Shown: positions 1 to 7,765, counted from the first letter of the stretch. The stretch: DNA of 47,924 nucleotides from SIG636 sp045535465 (GCA_045535465.1 JAZSLS010000055.1:1-47924), one strand, 5' to 3'. Notes: a model not told the origin generated them from the letters alone. Translations and numbers: made by a program.

Positions 1-17
1 ACCTTAAAGGTTAAAAG

Positions 18-191
18 TTACGCCTTAGCAGCGTCAACGGGGCATACGCCGGCGCATGCGCCGCAGTCAAGACAAGTGTCAGCGTCAATTACGTACTTGC
101 CGTCATCACCAACAGTGATAGCGCCAACGGGGCATTCAGCCTCACAGGTACCGCAACCGATGCAATCGTCTTTAGAAATAGTATATGCCAT
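18..191 (-). CDS. 2[4Fe-4S] ferredoxin, clostridial type
   Basis: Small soluble electron carrier of 57 residues. Two complete cluster motifs are visible, CIGCGTCEAECP (residues 10-21) and CLDCGACAGVCP (40-51), each giving four cysteines for one [4Fe-4S] cluster. The two halves are internally similar, as in classical clostridial ferredoxins of 55-60 aa. I place the start at the ATG ending at 191 because an AAGGAGGTG ribosome site lies 7-8 nt upstream; an upstream in-frame alternative at 200 would overlap that site. It has its own promoter downstream of rlmH and is probably monocistronic. The redox partner (for example pyruvate:ferredoxin oxidoreductase or hydrogenase) cannot be told from this window. 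Confidence 0.95.
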   Translation of the reverse strand: MAYTISKDDCIGCGTCEAECPVGAITVGDDGKYVIDADTCLDCGACAGVCPVDAAKA

Positions 192-220
192 AACAAGCAC
201 CTCCTTGATTATTTCGCCTT

Positions 221-249
221 ATTTTATCACAAACAAAAGCCAATTTCAA
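221..249 (-). promoter_or_regulatory. Promoter of the ferredoxin gene
   Basis: On the minus strand, TTGAAA (244-249) and TAAAAT (221-226) are separated by 17 nt, between the rlmH stop and the ferredoxin ribosome site. A good sigma-A match, so the ferredoxin can be transcribed apart from rlmH. Confidence 0.6.
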
Positions 250-261
250 TAGTTATACAAA

Positions 262-741
262 TTATTTATGATATTTTTTATCGGAAAGTATTGTAAAAGC
301 TCTATAAATCTGTTCCGTCAGCATAACTCTTGCCAACATATGCGGAAAGGTCATTTTGGACATAGAGATACGCATATTACAAGAAGCCTTTAAGGCGGGG
401 GATATACCGTGACTGCTCCCTATGATGAATACAACGGATGAAGTACCGCCTGTACCAAGCTCCTCAAACTTTCGTGCAAGCTCCTCGGAGGAAAGCTGCT
501 TGCCTTCAATACACAAAGCAACTGTAAAAGCTCCCTTGGGGATAGCGGCACGTATGCGTCCTTCCTCGGCTGCAAGGCACTTGGCAATTACGGCTTCACT
601 GGCTTCGTCCCCTATGCGCTCTTCTTTTATACAAACGCTTTGAAACGAAGCAAAAGCGCCTATGCGTTTTTCGTATTCGTTTGCTGCATCTGCATAAAAC
701 CTTTCACTGGTAGAGCCTACGTATATAAGGGTTATTCGCAT
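262..741 (-). CDS. rlmH: 23S rRNA (pseudouridine(1915)-N(3))-methyltransferase RlmH
   Basis: SPOUT-fold methyltransferase that methylates N3 of pseudouridine 1915 in helix 69 of 23S rRNA, using SAM, on the assembled ribosome. The 159-aa length is normal for the family. The C-terminal half has the SAM-binding trefoil-knot signatures: FIIGSSHGISP and then FPHMLARVMLTEQIYRA, ending in YHK, which is highly characteristic. The start codon lies inside the end of metY (10-nt overlap), so the two are probably translationally coupled. RlmH is a housekeeping gene; its pairing with a sulfur-metabolism gene is most likely just shared transcription. Confidence 0.96.
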   Translation of the reverse strand: MRITLIYVGSTSERFYADAANEYEKRIGAFASFQSVCIKEERIGDEASEAVIAKCLAAEEGRIRAAIPKGAFTVALCIEGKQLSSEELARKFEELGTGGTSSVVFIIGSSHGISPALKASCNMRISMSKMTFPHMLARVMLTEQIYRAFTILSDKKYHK

Positions 742-2000
742 TGGCTAAGACCGTTTTCCAAGTCGGCAATAATATCGTCAATGTTTTCAATGCCTACGGA
801 AAGTCTTATCATACCGGGGTTAATACCTGCGGCAATCAGTTGCTCGTCGGTAAGCTGACGGTGAGTTTCGCTGGCGGGGTGCAAAACGCAGGTGTGAACA
901 GTCGCCACGTGAACTACGTTTTTGGCAAGCTTTAAAGCGTCCATAAAGCGAACTGCGTTAGCCTTGCCGCCTTTAATGGTAAGAGAAACAACGCCGCTTG
1001 TGCCGTCGGGCATATATTTTTGCGCCAAGCCGTGGTATTTGTCATCATCAAGACCGGGATAGGAAACAGATTCTATTTTGTCGTGTGCTTTTAAGAATTT
1101 TGCCGCCGCCAAAGCGTTTTTGCAGTGTCTTTCCATTCTTACGCCAAGGGTCTGAAGACCTAAGTCCAGAAGGAAAGCGGCGCTTGCGGGAGGATATGTA
1201 CCAAAATCTCTTATAAGCTGAACACGAAGCTTGGTGGCGTAAGCTGCCTTGCCAAAGTCTTTGGTGTAAACAACACCGTGATAAGAAGCATCCGGCTCGG
1301 AAAGGCAGGTGTAGCCGTTGCCTGCCCAGTCAAAGGTACCGCCGTCAACAACAACACCGCCGACCTGAACAGCGTGACCGTCCATATACTTGGTGGTGGA
1401 GTGGATAACTATATCCGCACCGTGTTCAAGAGGTCTGCAAAGTATGGGGGTAGGGAAGGTGTTATCCACAATGAGAGGCAGCCCGTTTCTGTGAGCCATA
1501 TCTGCAATACGGCTTATATCAAGAACAGCCAAAGCGGGATTTGCAAGAGATTCGCAGAAAACGGCCTTGGTATTGGGCTTAATAAGCTTTTCTATCTCTT
1601 CGTCGGAAGCATCCGCATCAAAGTATATGCATTCAATGCCCAATCTTTTCATAGTAACGGAAAATAGGTTTATGGTACCGCCGTAAATCTTGGCAGAACA
1701 TAAAAAGCTGTCACCGCTGCCGAGAATATTCACAAGAGACAGGAAGGAGGCCGCTTGCCCCGAGGTTGTGCAAACAGCGGCAACGCCACCCTCAAGGGCT
1801 GCTATTTTTTCTTCAACAAAAGCAACCGAAGGGTTGGAAATACGGCTGTACATATGACCCTCCGCAGCCAAGTCAAACAATTTACCTATATGCTCGGTAG
1901 AATCGTAAGCATAGGTAGTGCTTTGATAAATTGGCATAGCCAAGGGTGCGCCGTTTTCGGGCTTATAGCCTTCGTGTATACATTTGGTTTCAACGTTCAT
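732..2000 (-). CDS. metY: O-acetylhomoserine sulfhydrylase-type PLP enzyme (Cys/Met metabolism family)
   Basis: A 422-aa enzyme of the Cys/Met-metabolism PLP family, most like O-acetylhomoserine (thiol)-lyase, which makes homocysteine from O-acetylhomoserine and sulfide. The PLP lysine sits in HSTTKYMDGH, preceded by VDNTFPTPILCRPLEHGADI, the typical family block. C-terminal landmarks are HVATVHTCVLHPASETHRQL and IRLSVGIENIDDIIADL. About 420-430 aa is usual for MetY, longer than the roughly 380 aa of cystathionine gamma-synthase or gamma-lyase, which favours MetY. It starts 2 nt after the stop of the upstream LCP-like gene and overlaps rlmH by 10 nt. No S-box or T-box is visible upstream. A related activity such as methionine gamma-lyase cannot be excluded. 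Confidence 0.88.
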   Translation of the reverse strand: MNVETKCIHEGYKPENGAPLAMPIYQSTTYAYDSTEHIGKLFDLAAEGHMYSRISNPSVAFVEEKIAALEGGVAAVCTTSGQAASFLSLVNILGSGDSFLCSAKIYGGTINLFSVTMKRLGIECIYFDADASDEEIEKLIKPNTKAVFCESLANPALAVLDISRIADMAHRNGLPLIVDNTFPTPILCRPLEHGADIVIHSTTKYMDGHAVQVGGVVVDGGTFDWAGNGYTCLSEPDASYHGVVYTKDFGKAAYATKLRVQLIRDFGTYPPASAAFLLDLGLQTLGVRMERHCKNALAAAKFLKAHDKIESVSYPGLDDDKYHGLAQKYMPDGTSGVVSLTIKGGKANAVRFMDALKLAKNVVHVATVHTCVLHPASETHRQLTDEQLIAAGINPGMIRLSVGIENIDDIIADLENGLSQCE

Positions 2001-2002
2001 AA

Positions 2003-2965
2003 TTACTGTACCTTTCCTTCCAGTGTTTTTATAGCTTCACGTATTTCGTCCCAAGCGCCGCCTGTACCCGGATGTTCAAAGCTTGCCTTGCGGAAGCTGT
2101 TAAACAGGTAGGCAGAAGCGCCGCTGCCCGCATAGTCACGGAAGGACCTTTCGGGAAGATAATTGAAAATAGTAGCCTGCTTATTGGGGTTTGATGCAAT
2201 AGCGCCGTCGTTTATCATTTTGTTAAGCAGCTCAAGGTAAATGTCAAAGGCGTTGGAATTATAGTCGGTGTCCAACAAAAGCTGCTCGTTAAGCACACCC
2301 TCGGTGGTGCCGTTAAGAGCATAGCTGCCCGCTTTTATCGTAATAAATTCGCCAATTTCCTCGGTTGAAACTTCATCAGAGCTTTCGTGATTGGTGCCGC
2401 CTTCGATATAGTTGGGATTAGGATATTCAAATTCGTCCTTTATCTTGTAGGTATATTTAAGGTATGTGCTAAGCTCGGTCACGTTGCGACCCTTGCCGTC
2501 CAAATCAACGGCAGAAACGGTAGCGTGCTCGTCTATTTTGCAACCGGTAAGGTAAAACAGCTTGGTTACCATAAAATCCTTGCCGTAGTCGGCATACAGC
2601 TTGGTAATAGTGGTGTAAGCACCGTTGTTTTCAACAAAAGCAGTACCGGGAATAGGTACGGTAACGCAGGTTTCGTATCCGTCGTGAGTGTGCAGTAAAT
2701 AAATACCGGCAAGCTTATCGTTGATATCCATACAGAAAAAAGCAAAATTAAAGGTGTTTCCTTCAATTATTTGCTCCCCCACACTGCTGTCCGCGATAAG
2801 GTCAGAGGAAATATCCTCCGTGCTTTCATCAGTGCTTGCAACGTTTTCGGTCTCGTCGCCTTTAATAAGGTTGGGGACTATGCCGGTTGCGATAAAATGG
2901 CCCAAAACGCCAAAGCCCAAAAGGGAAAGTAAAAAAACAATAATAAAATTTCTAAGGCCGGACAA
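2003..2965 (-). CDS. Membrane-anchored LytR-CpsA-Psr-like protein, degenerate
   Basis: About 320 aa, with one N-terminal membrane segment (roughly residues 5-27), an acidic Ser/Thr/Glu-rich linker, then an extracellular domain. The order of elements resembles an LCP (cell-wall polymer transferase) domain: a strand FNFAFFCMDIND, then VTVPIPGTAFV where LCP enzymes have IPRDT, then a region like KLYADYGKDFMVTKLFYLTG and DEHATVSAVDLDG. The IPRDT arginine is replaced (IPGT), so catalytic phosphotransfer is doubtful. The start is probably the TTG ending at 2965, which lies 9 nt from AAAGGAG; the TTG at 2974 abuts that site. It heads the metY-rlmH operon from a strong promoter. The LCP assignment is an inference from motif order; it could be an unrelated surface protein. 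Confidence 0.55.
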   Translation of the reverse strand: MSGLRNFIIVFLLSLLGFGVLGHFIATGIVPNLIKGDETENVASTDESTEDISSDLIADSSVGEQIIEGNTFNFAFFCMDINDKLAGIYLLHTHDGYETCVTVPIPGTAFVENNGAYTTITKLYADYGKDFMVTKLFYLTGCKIDEHATVSAVDLDGKGRNVTELSTYLKYTYKIKDEFEYPNPNYIEGGTNHESSDEVSTEEIGEFITIKAGSYALNGTTEGVLNEQLLLDTDYNSNAFDIYLELLNKMINDGAIASNPNKQATIFNYLPERSFRDYAGSGASAYLFNSFRKASFEHPGTGGAWDEIREAIKTLEGKVQ

Positions 2966-3002
2966 GCTATCCAACTCCTTTCTTGCTTAAAGCAACATTA
3001 TA

Positions 3003-3031
3003 ATTATACTATGCCATCCCCTGAAAGTCAA
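3003..3031 (-). promoter_or_regulatory. Promoter of the LCP-like gene, metY and rlmH
   Basis: On the minus strand, TTGACT (3026-3031) and TATAAT (3003-3008) with a 17-nt spacer, just upstream of the AAAGGAG site of the first gene. It is divergent from the promoter at 3091. Confidence 0.7.
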
Positions 3032-3090
3032 CACAAATTAATCTCTTACAATAAATTATGCCGCAAAACCACTAAAAAAACAAAAAAGTC

Positions 3091-3118
3091 TTGACATTTT
3101 TTTCTGCTGTGTTATAAT
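3091..3118 (+). promoter_or_regulatory. Promoter of the solute-binding lipoprotein gene
   Basis: TTGACA (3091-3096) and TATAAT (3113-3118), both perfect consensus, spacer 16 nt, followed by an AAAGGAG ribosome site at about 3137. This predicts strong expression, in line with the gene's strongly biased codons. Confidence 0.75.
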
Positions 3119-3151
3119 TAAAACAACAAATTATGTAAAGGAGAAACACTT

Positions 3152-4717
3152 ATGAAAAAGTATTTGTGCTTATTGATGGCACTTCTTATGGTTGTTGCTT
3201 GTTTCGCAGCTTGTGGCGGCAGTGGCGATGATAAGAAGGACGATTCAAGCAGCGGTACCAATGCTTCTACCGATGCATCCGGCGAATCCGGCACCGAAAG
3301 CGGCGTTGAAACCGGCACATACCACGAACAGCTCGCTCCTGCTACCGATATGGGCGGCAGAACCTTCAACATTATGCAGCGTTGGTTTGGTTACGGTAAA
3401 GAAACTATCGACTTCCAGGGCGAAGTAATCTGGGACGAGACTGAAGAAACCGGCAAGATGACCAACATTAACCTCGCTAAGAAAAAGGTTAAGGAAGCAG
3501 TTGAAACCAGCTACAACTGCACCATTACCGGCGAAATGAGCACCGAAACCGTTGCTGATATCCGTACTCTCATTCAGGACGACCTTCTTTCCGGCGCTCC
3601 TACTATCGACTTCTGCTTTGAGTCTTATTATTACTACTACTCCTTCGTTGAGAACGGCTACCTTCAGGACCTCAACTCCCTCGGCGTTGATTTTTCCAAG
3701 CCTTGGTGGGACCAGGACGCTGTAGCTGACCTTTCCGTTGGTGGTAAGCTTTACTACGCACTCGGCGACATCAACACCTACGATAACGACGGTACCTTCG
3801 TAGTTCTCTTCAACAAGACTCTTTATGAAGAAAAGTTTGGTGACGGCACTTATACCGAGCTTTATGAGCTCGCAAAGGAAGGCAAGTGGACCTTTGACGT
3901 ATTTGAAGAAAAGATAAAGGGCTTTGGCTCCGATAACGGTGACAACGTTCGTGACGAATTCGACACCTACGGTCTCCTTACCGAAACCAGCAACCTCTAT
4001 CTCCACGTTGTTGCAGCAGGTGAAAAGGCTATCGACAAGGACGCAAACGACCAGCCTATATTCACTTTCGACAACGAAAGAGTTTACAACGTAAACAGCG
4101 ACGCAGTTGATCTTTACACCAACACCAACGACGTTCTTGTTGCAGACCTTGAGGTTTACACCAGCAAGTATCCCGCACCTATGGACGTTTACAGTGAAAC
4201 TGTTGTTAAGGCATTCAAAGAAGGCCGCGGCTTGTTCTATATGACCAGCCTTATTCACCTTCCCTACTTCAGAGATATGGAAGATGACTTCGGTATCCTT
4301 CCCGTTCCTAAGTATGACGAAAGCCAGGAAAGATATTATCACACTATGGGCGAACAGACTCTCTCTTGCGTATTTGTTCCCACCACTTCTCTTTCTGCAG
4401 GCGAAAACGGCAAGCAGATAGGTATCATCCTTGACGCTCTTGGCGCATACAGCAAGTCTTACCTCACTCCCGAATACTATGAAAACCAGCTTAAGCGTGG
4501 TGATGCTTCTGACCGTGACAGCGCAGCTATGCTTGACACCATCTTCGAAAGCCGTACTTTCGACCTTGGTAGCGTATTTGCTGCAGCTTGGAACAGCCCC
4601 ACCGGTATGGCTAAGAATCTTGATAAGAATCTCAAGTCCAGAATCGACGGTAACAAGGATATCATCCTCTTCGCTATCGAAGACTCTATGGCTAAGATTA
4701 ACGGCAACAACGAATAA
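3152..4717 (+). CDS. Extracellular solute-binding lipoprotein (ABC importer type)
   Basis: A 521-aa substrate-binding lipoprotein of the kind that delivers carbohydrates to an ABC permease. The N-terminus is a lipoprotein signal (MKKYLCLLMALLMVV) with a lipobox ending at Cys21 (FAAC; Cys17 in VVAC is an alternative), followed by a Gly/Ser/Asp linker to about residue 50. The remainder, with NIMQRWFGYGKETID, FVVLFNKTLYEEKFG and FEEKIKGFG, resembles large family 1 solute-binding proteins of Clostridia. No permease or ATPase gene is near, so its transporter must be elsewhere or it acts as an orphan binder. Codons are strongly biased to CTC, GTT, GCT and GGC, as in hppA of this window, which suggests high expression. 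A strong promoter precedes it and a hairpin terminator follows. The ligand is unknown. Confidence 0.82.
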   Translation: MKKYLCLLMALLMVVACFAACGGSGDDKKDDSSSGTNASTDASGESGTESGVETGTYHEQLAPATDMGGRTFNIMQRWFGYGKETIDFQGEVIWDETEETGKMTNINLAKKKVKEAVETSYNCTITGEMSTETVADIRTLIQDDLLSGAPTIDFCFESYYYYYSFVENGYLQDLNSLGVDFSKPWWDQDAVADLSVGGKLYYALGDINTYDNDGTFVVLFNKTLYEEKFGDGTYTELYELAKEGKWTFDVFEEKIKGFGSDNGDNVRDEFDTYGLLTETSNLYLHVVAAGEKAIDKDANDQPIFTFDNERVYNVNSDAVDLYTNTNDVLVADLEVYTSKYPAPMDVYSETVVKAFKEGRGLFYMTSLIHLPYFRDMEDDFGILPVPKYDESQERYYHTMGEQTLSCVFVPTTSLSAGENGKQIGIILDALGAYSKSYLTPEYYENQLKRGDASDRDSAAMLDTIFESRTFDLGSVFAAAWNSPTGMAKNLDKNLKSRIDGNKDIILFAIEDSMAKINGNNE

Positions 4718-4729
4718 GCTTTATAGCTT

Positions 4730-4756
4730 TAACGGCGCAGAGAAATCTGCGCCGTT
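4730..4756 (+). terminator. Intrinsic terminator hairpin, left copy of a duplicated pair
   Basis: An 11-bp GC-rich stem (4731-4741 with 4746-4756, loop GAAA), 13 nt after the stop of the lipoprotein gene. The T-tract is poor (TTTC), unlike the near-identical copy at 4981-5007. The 27-nt block differs from that copy at one position only. Confidence 0.7.
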
Positions 4757-4980
4757 TCAGTTTTATGACAAACCTTGTCATAAAACTGACAGAGTGCTGA
4801 GAAAGAGTGCAGACAAGACGAACCGAGGCGTTAGCTGTACTTAGTACTGCAAGCCTCGGTTCGTTTTGAACGAAAAAATATAATCAATTGCAGAAAATTC
4901 GGGGTGACTCCCCGAATTTTCTACTATGAAGAGGGGTTAATCTTTCTTTTTTTGTGTTCTGTGCCTTTGTCAGCGGTCTG
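4757..4980. mobile_element. Putative small non-autonomous insertion (MITE-like) built of hairpins
   Basis: A 224-bp non-coding block between two copies of the same terminator hairpin (4730-4756 and 4981-5007). It holds a perfect 15-bp stem with a 3-nt loop (4757-4771 with 4775-4789), a 12-bp stem (4818-4829 with 4853-4864) enclosing a smaller GTAC hairpin, and a 13-bp stem (4892-4904 with 4910-4922). Its ends are loosely inverted: CAG-N5-TGACAAA at 4758 and, on the other strand from 4980, the same pattern CAG-N5-TGACAAA. The right end read inward (CAGACCGCTGACAAAG) matches the IS end at 23430 (CAGACTGTCGAAAAAG) at 12 of 16 positions. It has no coding capacity. A structured RNA or an ordinary intergenic repeat family is the alternative. 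Confidence 0.42.
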
Positions 4981-5007
4981 TAACGCCGCAGAGAAATCTG
5001 CGCCGTT
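4981..5007 (+). repeat. Right copy of the duplicated terminator hairpin
   Basis: Same sequence as 4730-4756 except one base in the left arm (G to C), which leaves one mismatch in the stem. It is followed by ACTTTTT, a better T-tract than the left copy has, as expected if this side keeps the original downstream DNA. Confidence 0.7.
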
Positions 5008-5089
5008 ACTTTTTGGTTATATGCGTTTTTTGTATATAGTATATAACAATTCTTTCCAAAAAACGCCTTCAATTCTTCATTTATGTCTG

Positions 5090-5118
5090 TTGACTAATGC
5101 TTTTTAAAATATTATAAT
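5090..5118 (+). promoter_or_regulatory. Promoter of the 77-aa gene
   Basis: TTGACT (5090-5095) and TATAAT (5113-5118), spacer 17 nt, followed by AAAGGAG at 5137-5143 and ATG at 5151. Confidence 0.7.
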
Positions 5119-5150
5119 GTATACGAAAAAAATAATAAAGGAGCATATCT

Positions 5151-5384
5151 ATGAAGAAGATTATTTGCAAGTGCGAATACGACACAGCTACTGCTGAGCT
5201 TGTTAAAAAGTATACCGTTGGTGAGTTTGGTGATCCCGCAGGTTATGAGGAGTCTCTTTATCAAACCCCCACAGGTTCTTATTTTATATACGTAAACGGC
5301 GGTGCTGACAGTGCATATCCTACCGAGGATATCAAGAGAATCGCTAAGAACAAGGTAGAAGCTTGGCTTGCAGAGCACCAGTAA
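5151..5384 (+). CDS. Hypothetical 77-aa protein
   Basis: Small soluble protein that I do not recognise. It has no signal peptide or membrane segment. It begins MKKIICKCEYDTATAEL with two nearby cysteines, has a central aromatic stretch (ESLYQTPTGSYFIYVNGG) and ends in an amphipathic helix (EDIKRIAKNKVEAWLAEHQ). A complete transcription unit surrounds it: consensus promoter, AAAGGAG 7 nt before the ATG, and a 13-bp hairpin terminator just after the stop. Together these make it a real gene in spite of its size. Codon use matches the highly expressed genes nearby. A small regulatory or protein-binding role is possible but nothing in the sequence shows it. Confidence 0.82.
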   Translation: MKKIICKCEYDTATAELVKKYTVGEFGDPAGYEESLYQTPTGSYFIYVNGGADSAYPTEDIKRIAKNKVEAWLAEHQ

Positions 5385-5400
5385 ACGATATTTTTTGCAT

Positions 5401-5438
5401 AAAAACTGCTGTTATGTTTTACCACAACAGCAGTTTTT
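5401..5438 (+). terminator. Intrinsic terminator after the 77-aa gene
   Basis: A 13-bp perfect stem (5401-5413 with 5426-5438) with a 12-nt loop, its 3' arm ending in TTTTT. Because the 5' arm is AAAAA it can also work in reverse for the convergent feo operon, whose last gene ends at 5453. Confidence 0.75.
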
Positions 5439-5452
5439 GTTTTATAAGGTAT

Positions 5453-5602
5453 TTACTTTTTGTGGCAAGTTCCCTTCATAGCACAATTGCTGCACCCACA
5501 AGAGCAGGAGCTTTTTCCCTTTTTACGGTTTATAATACCGTTAACGATAATGGCAACGAAGATTGCCGCAACAACTGATGCAACTATAATAGTAGGCCAC
5601 AT
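5453..5602 (-). CDS. FeoB-associated Cys-rich membrane protein
   Basis: A 49-aa protein read on the minus strand: one N-terminal membrane helix (MWPTIIVASVVAAIFVAIIV), a basic stretch NRKKGKSS, and then a Cys-rich tail CSCGCSNCAMKGTCHKK with five cysteines. This is the FeoB_associated family layout (PF12669), found downstream of feoB in Firmicutes. Its role is unproven; a part in ferrous-iron handling or FeoB stability is assumed from context. It starts 12 nt after the feoB stop, with an AAGGAG ribosome site 8 nt before the ATG, and is the last gene of the feo operon before the shared terminator. Confidence 0.9.
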   Translation of the reverse strand: MWPTIIVASVVAAIFVAIIVNGIINRKKGKSSCSCGCSNCAMKGTCHKK

Positions 5603-5614
5603 AATATCAACTCC

Positions 5615-7717
5615 TTAAAGGGTATTTTCGTATTTGTTTTTTCTAAACAGTAAATATATCACAGCGACCACAGCCATAAGAGCAATTGCGGTCCAAAAAC
5701 CAAACGCACCTTTGGTTATAAGGGTTCCCACCTGATAAACCACAAGGGAGGAAAACCACGCAAATGCGGTCATATAACCGATGGCGGCAACAGTCCATTT
5801 GGGGCTGTTCATTTCTCGTCTTATAGCCCCCATAGCCGCAACGCAGGGCGCGCATAAAAGGTTAAACATCATAAAGGAATAAGCCGAAAGCTTGTTGCCG
5901 TCAAAAACAGTCAAAGCTATTTCTTCCGCACCGCCGTGTAAAGCACCAAACACGCCAACAACCTCTTCCTTAGCCATTAGCCCAAGGATAGTGGCGACCG
6001 CAGCCTGCCATTTACCAAAGCCAAGGGGTTTAAACACAACCGCAAGAGCGTTGCCGATATAGCTAAGTATGGATTTGGAGCCGCTTTCACCTATGTAATG
6101 GAAACCACCCACAAAGCTAAGGTTGTTAAGCGTCCATATAACAATACTTGCGGCAAGGATAACTGTTCCCGCTTTTCTGATAAAGTCCCAGCCTCTTTCC
6201 CAAGTTGCACGAAGCACACCGCAGGCAACAGGAGCGTGATAAGGGGGAAGCTCCATAACGAAGGGAGCGGGCTTGCCGGCAAAGGGCTTTGTCTTTTTTA
6301 AAATAAGCCCCGATAGAATAACAGCGGCTATTCCTATAAGGTAGGCAGAAGCGGCAATTATAGGGCTACCGCCGAAAAGTGCGCCCGCAACAAGCCCAAC
6401 CAAAGGCATTTTTGCACCGCAGGGAATAAAACAGGTAGTCATTATTGTCATTCTGCGGTCACGTTCGGACTCAATGGTGCGGCTTGCCATAACACCCGGA
6501 ACACCGCAACCGGAGGCAACCAACAAAGGAATAAAGCTTTTTCCCGAAAGTCCAAACTTGCGGAAAAGCATATCCATAATAAATGCAACTCTTGACATAT
6601 AGCCGATATCTTCGAGAATGGAAAGCATAAGGAAAAGCAAAAGCATTTGCGGAACAAATCCCAAAACCGAGCCAACCCCGCCTAAAATACCTTCAGAAAC
6701 CAAGCTTACAAGCCAAGAGCGACAGCCTATATCCGTAAGCCAAGCTGAGACAGAGGGAACTATCCACTCACCAAAAAGCGTGTCGTTCATAAACTCCACC
6801 GATAAGTTCCCGATAGTGCCGATAGACACGGTATATACCAAAAGCATAACGGCTATGAAGATAGGAATAGCAAGTATACGGTTAGTTACAACCTTGTCAA
6901 TTTTATCGGATATAGAAAGCCTGCCAAGGCTTTTTTTCTTGTAACAGCCTCTAAGTACGTTTTCAACGTAGGTGTATCTTTCGTTGGTTATAATGCTTTC
7001 TGCATCGTCATCAAGGGCGCTCTCTACCGAAACTATGTCCTTTTCTATGTGGTTAAGAGTTTCATCGTTTATGCCAAGCTTGGCTATAACCTCCTTGTCA
7101 CGTTCAAACAGCTTAACTGCGTACCAGCGCTGTTGTTCTTCCGGCATACTGTGAACAGTTGCCTCTTCCAAATGAGCAACAGCGTGTTCCACCAAGCCCG
7201 AAAAGCAAGGTCTGGGAACAAATTTCCCGCCCTTTGCCGCTTCAATGGCGGCTTCAACTGCTTCGTCAATGCCGTCGGCCTTCAAGGCAGATATCTCAAT
7301 CACCTTAAATCCTATGCTTTTACTTAAAAGCTCAATGTCTATCTTGTCCCCGTTTTTGCGCACCACGTCCATCATATTGATGGCGATAACCATAGGAATA
7401 CCAAGCTCCGAAAGCTGGTTTGTAAGGTACAAATTTCGCTCCAGGTTGGTGCCGTCAACTATGTTAAGAATAACGCTTGGTTCTTCGTCAATAAGATAAT
7501 TTCTTGCAACAACCTCCTCAGGCGTGTATGGGGAAAGGGAATATATACCCGGCAGGTCGGTAACTATAACGCCCTCACGGTTTTTAAGCTTTCCTTCTTT
7601 TTTCTCCACAGTAACACCGGGCCAGTTACCAACGTATTGGTTAGAGCCCGTAAGCAGGTTAAAAAGTGTGGTCTTACCGCAGTTTGGGTTACCTGTAAGC
7701 GCAATTTTTATATCCAT
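5615..7717 (-). CDS. feoB: Ferrous iron transporter B
   Basis: A 700-aa inner-membrane Fe2+ importer with an N-terminal G-protein domain. G1 is GNPNCGKTT (residues 8-16), the switch region GVTVEKKEG, G3 DLPGIYSL and G4 INMMD are all present, followed by a guanine-nucleotide-dissociation-inhibitor helical region to about residue 270. The membrane part has two gate-type repeats, with ASGCGVPGVMASRT and the conserved FIPCGAKMPLVG carrying the pore cysteine, and further helices to the C-terminus (AIALMAVVAVIYLLF). The length is standard. It lies downstream of feoA across a 48-nt gap containing a second operator-like palindrome, and upstream of the small FeoB-associated gene. Confidence 0.97.
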   Translation of the reverse strand: MDIKIALTGNPNCGKTTLFNLLTGSNQYVGNWPGVTVEKKEGKLKNREGVIVTDLPGIYSLSPYTPEEVVARNYLIDEEPSVILNIVDGTNLERNLYLTNQLSELGIPMVIAINMMDVVRKNGDKIDIELLSKSIGFKVIEISALKADGIDEAVEAAIEAAKGGKFVPRPCFSGLVEHAVAHLEEATVHSMPEEQQRWYAVKLFERDKEVIAKLGINDETLNHIEKDIVSVESALDDDAESIITNERYTYVENVLRGCYKKKSLGRLSISDKIDKVVTNRILAIPIFIAVMLLVYTVSIGTIGNLSVEFMNDTLFGEWIVPSVSAWLTDIGCRSWLVSLVSEGILGGVGSVLGFVPQMLLLFLMLSILEDIGYMSRVAFIMDMLFRKFGLSGKSFIPLLVASGCGVPGVMASRTIESERDRRMTIMTTCFIPCGAKMPLVGLVAGALFGGSPIIAASAYLIGIAAVILSGLILKKTKPFAGKPAPFVMELPPYHAPVACGVLRATWERGWDFIRKAGTVILAASIVIWTLNNLSFVGGFHYIGESGSKSILSYIGNALAVVFKPLGFGKWQAAVATILGLMAKEEVVGVFGALHGGAEEIALTVFDGNKLSAYSFMMFNLLCAPCVAAMGAIRREMNSPKWTVAAIGYMTAFAWFSSLVVYQVGTLITKGAFGFWTAIALMAVVAVIYLLFRKNKYENTL

Positions 7718-7735
7718 AACAACACCGTCCTTTTA

Positions 7736-7751
7736 GTTAGCCTATGCTAAC
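7736..7751. promoter_or_regulatory. Putative iron-responsive operator between feoA and feoB
   Basis: Palindrome GTTAGC-CTAT-GCTAAC, nearly identical to the one in the feoA promoter. It resembles DtxR/IdeR-family iron boxes (TTAG...CTAA half sites). No clear promoter is seen at this position, so it may be a second repressor contact or the operator of a weak internal promoter. Confidence 0.5.
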
Positions 7752-7765
7752 CGTGTGGCAAAAAA

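Noticed and set aside
1278..1667. 129-codon plus-strand frame within metY
   Set aside because: Shadow of the metY frame, without a ribosome site, and fully overlapping an enzyme with diagnostic PLP motifs.
1700..2100. SAM riboswitch or T-box for metY
   Set aside because: metY begins 2 nt after another gene within an operon, and no leader-like structure is present at the operon promoter.
3245..4342. Long open frame (365 codons) on the minus strand opposite the solute-binding protein gene
   Set aside because: No ribosome site or promoter and a low-complexity Val/Gly-rich product. It mirrors the biased codons of the plus-strand gene, which has clear lipoprotein features.
4757..4922. CRISPR-like array in the hairpin tract
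   Set aside because: The stem-loops differ from each other in sequence and spacing; there are no identical direct repeats with equal spacers and no cas genes in the window.
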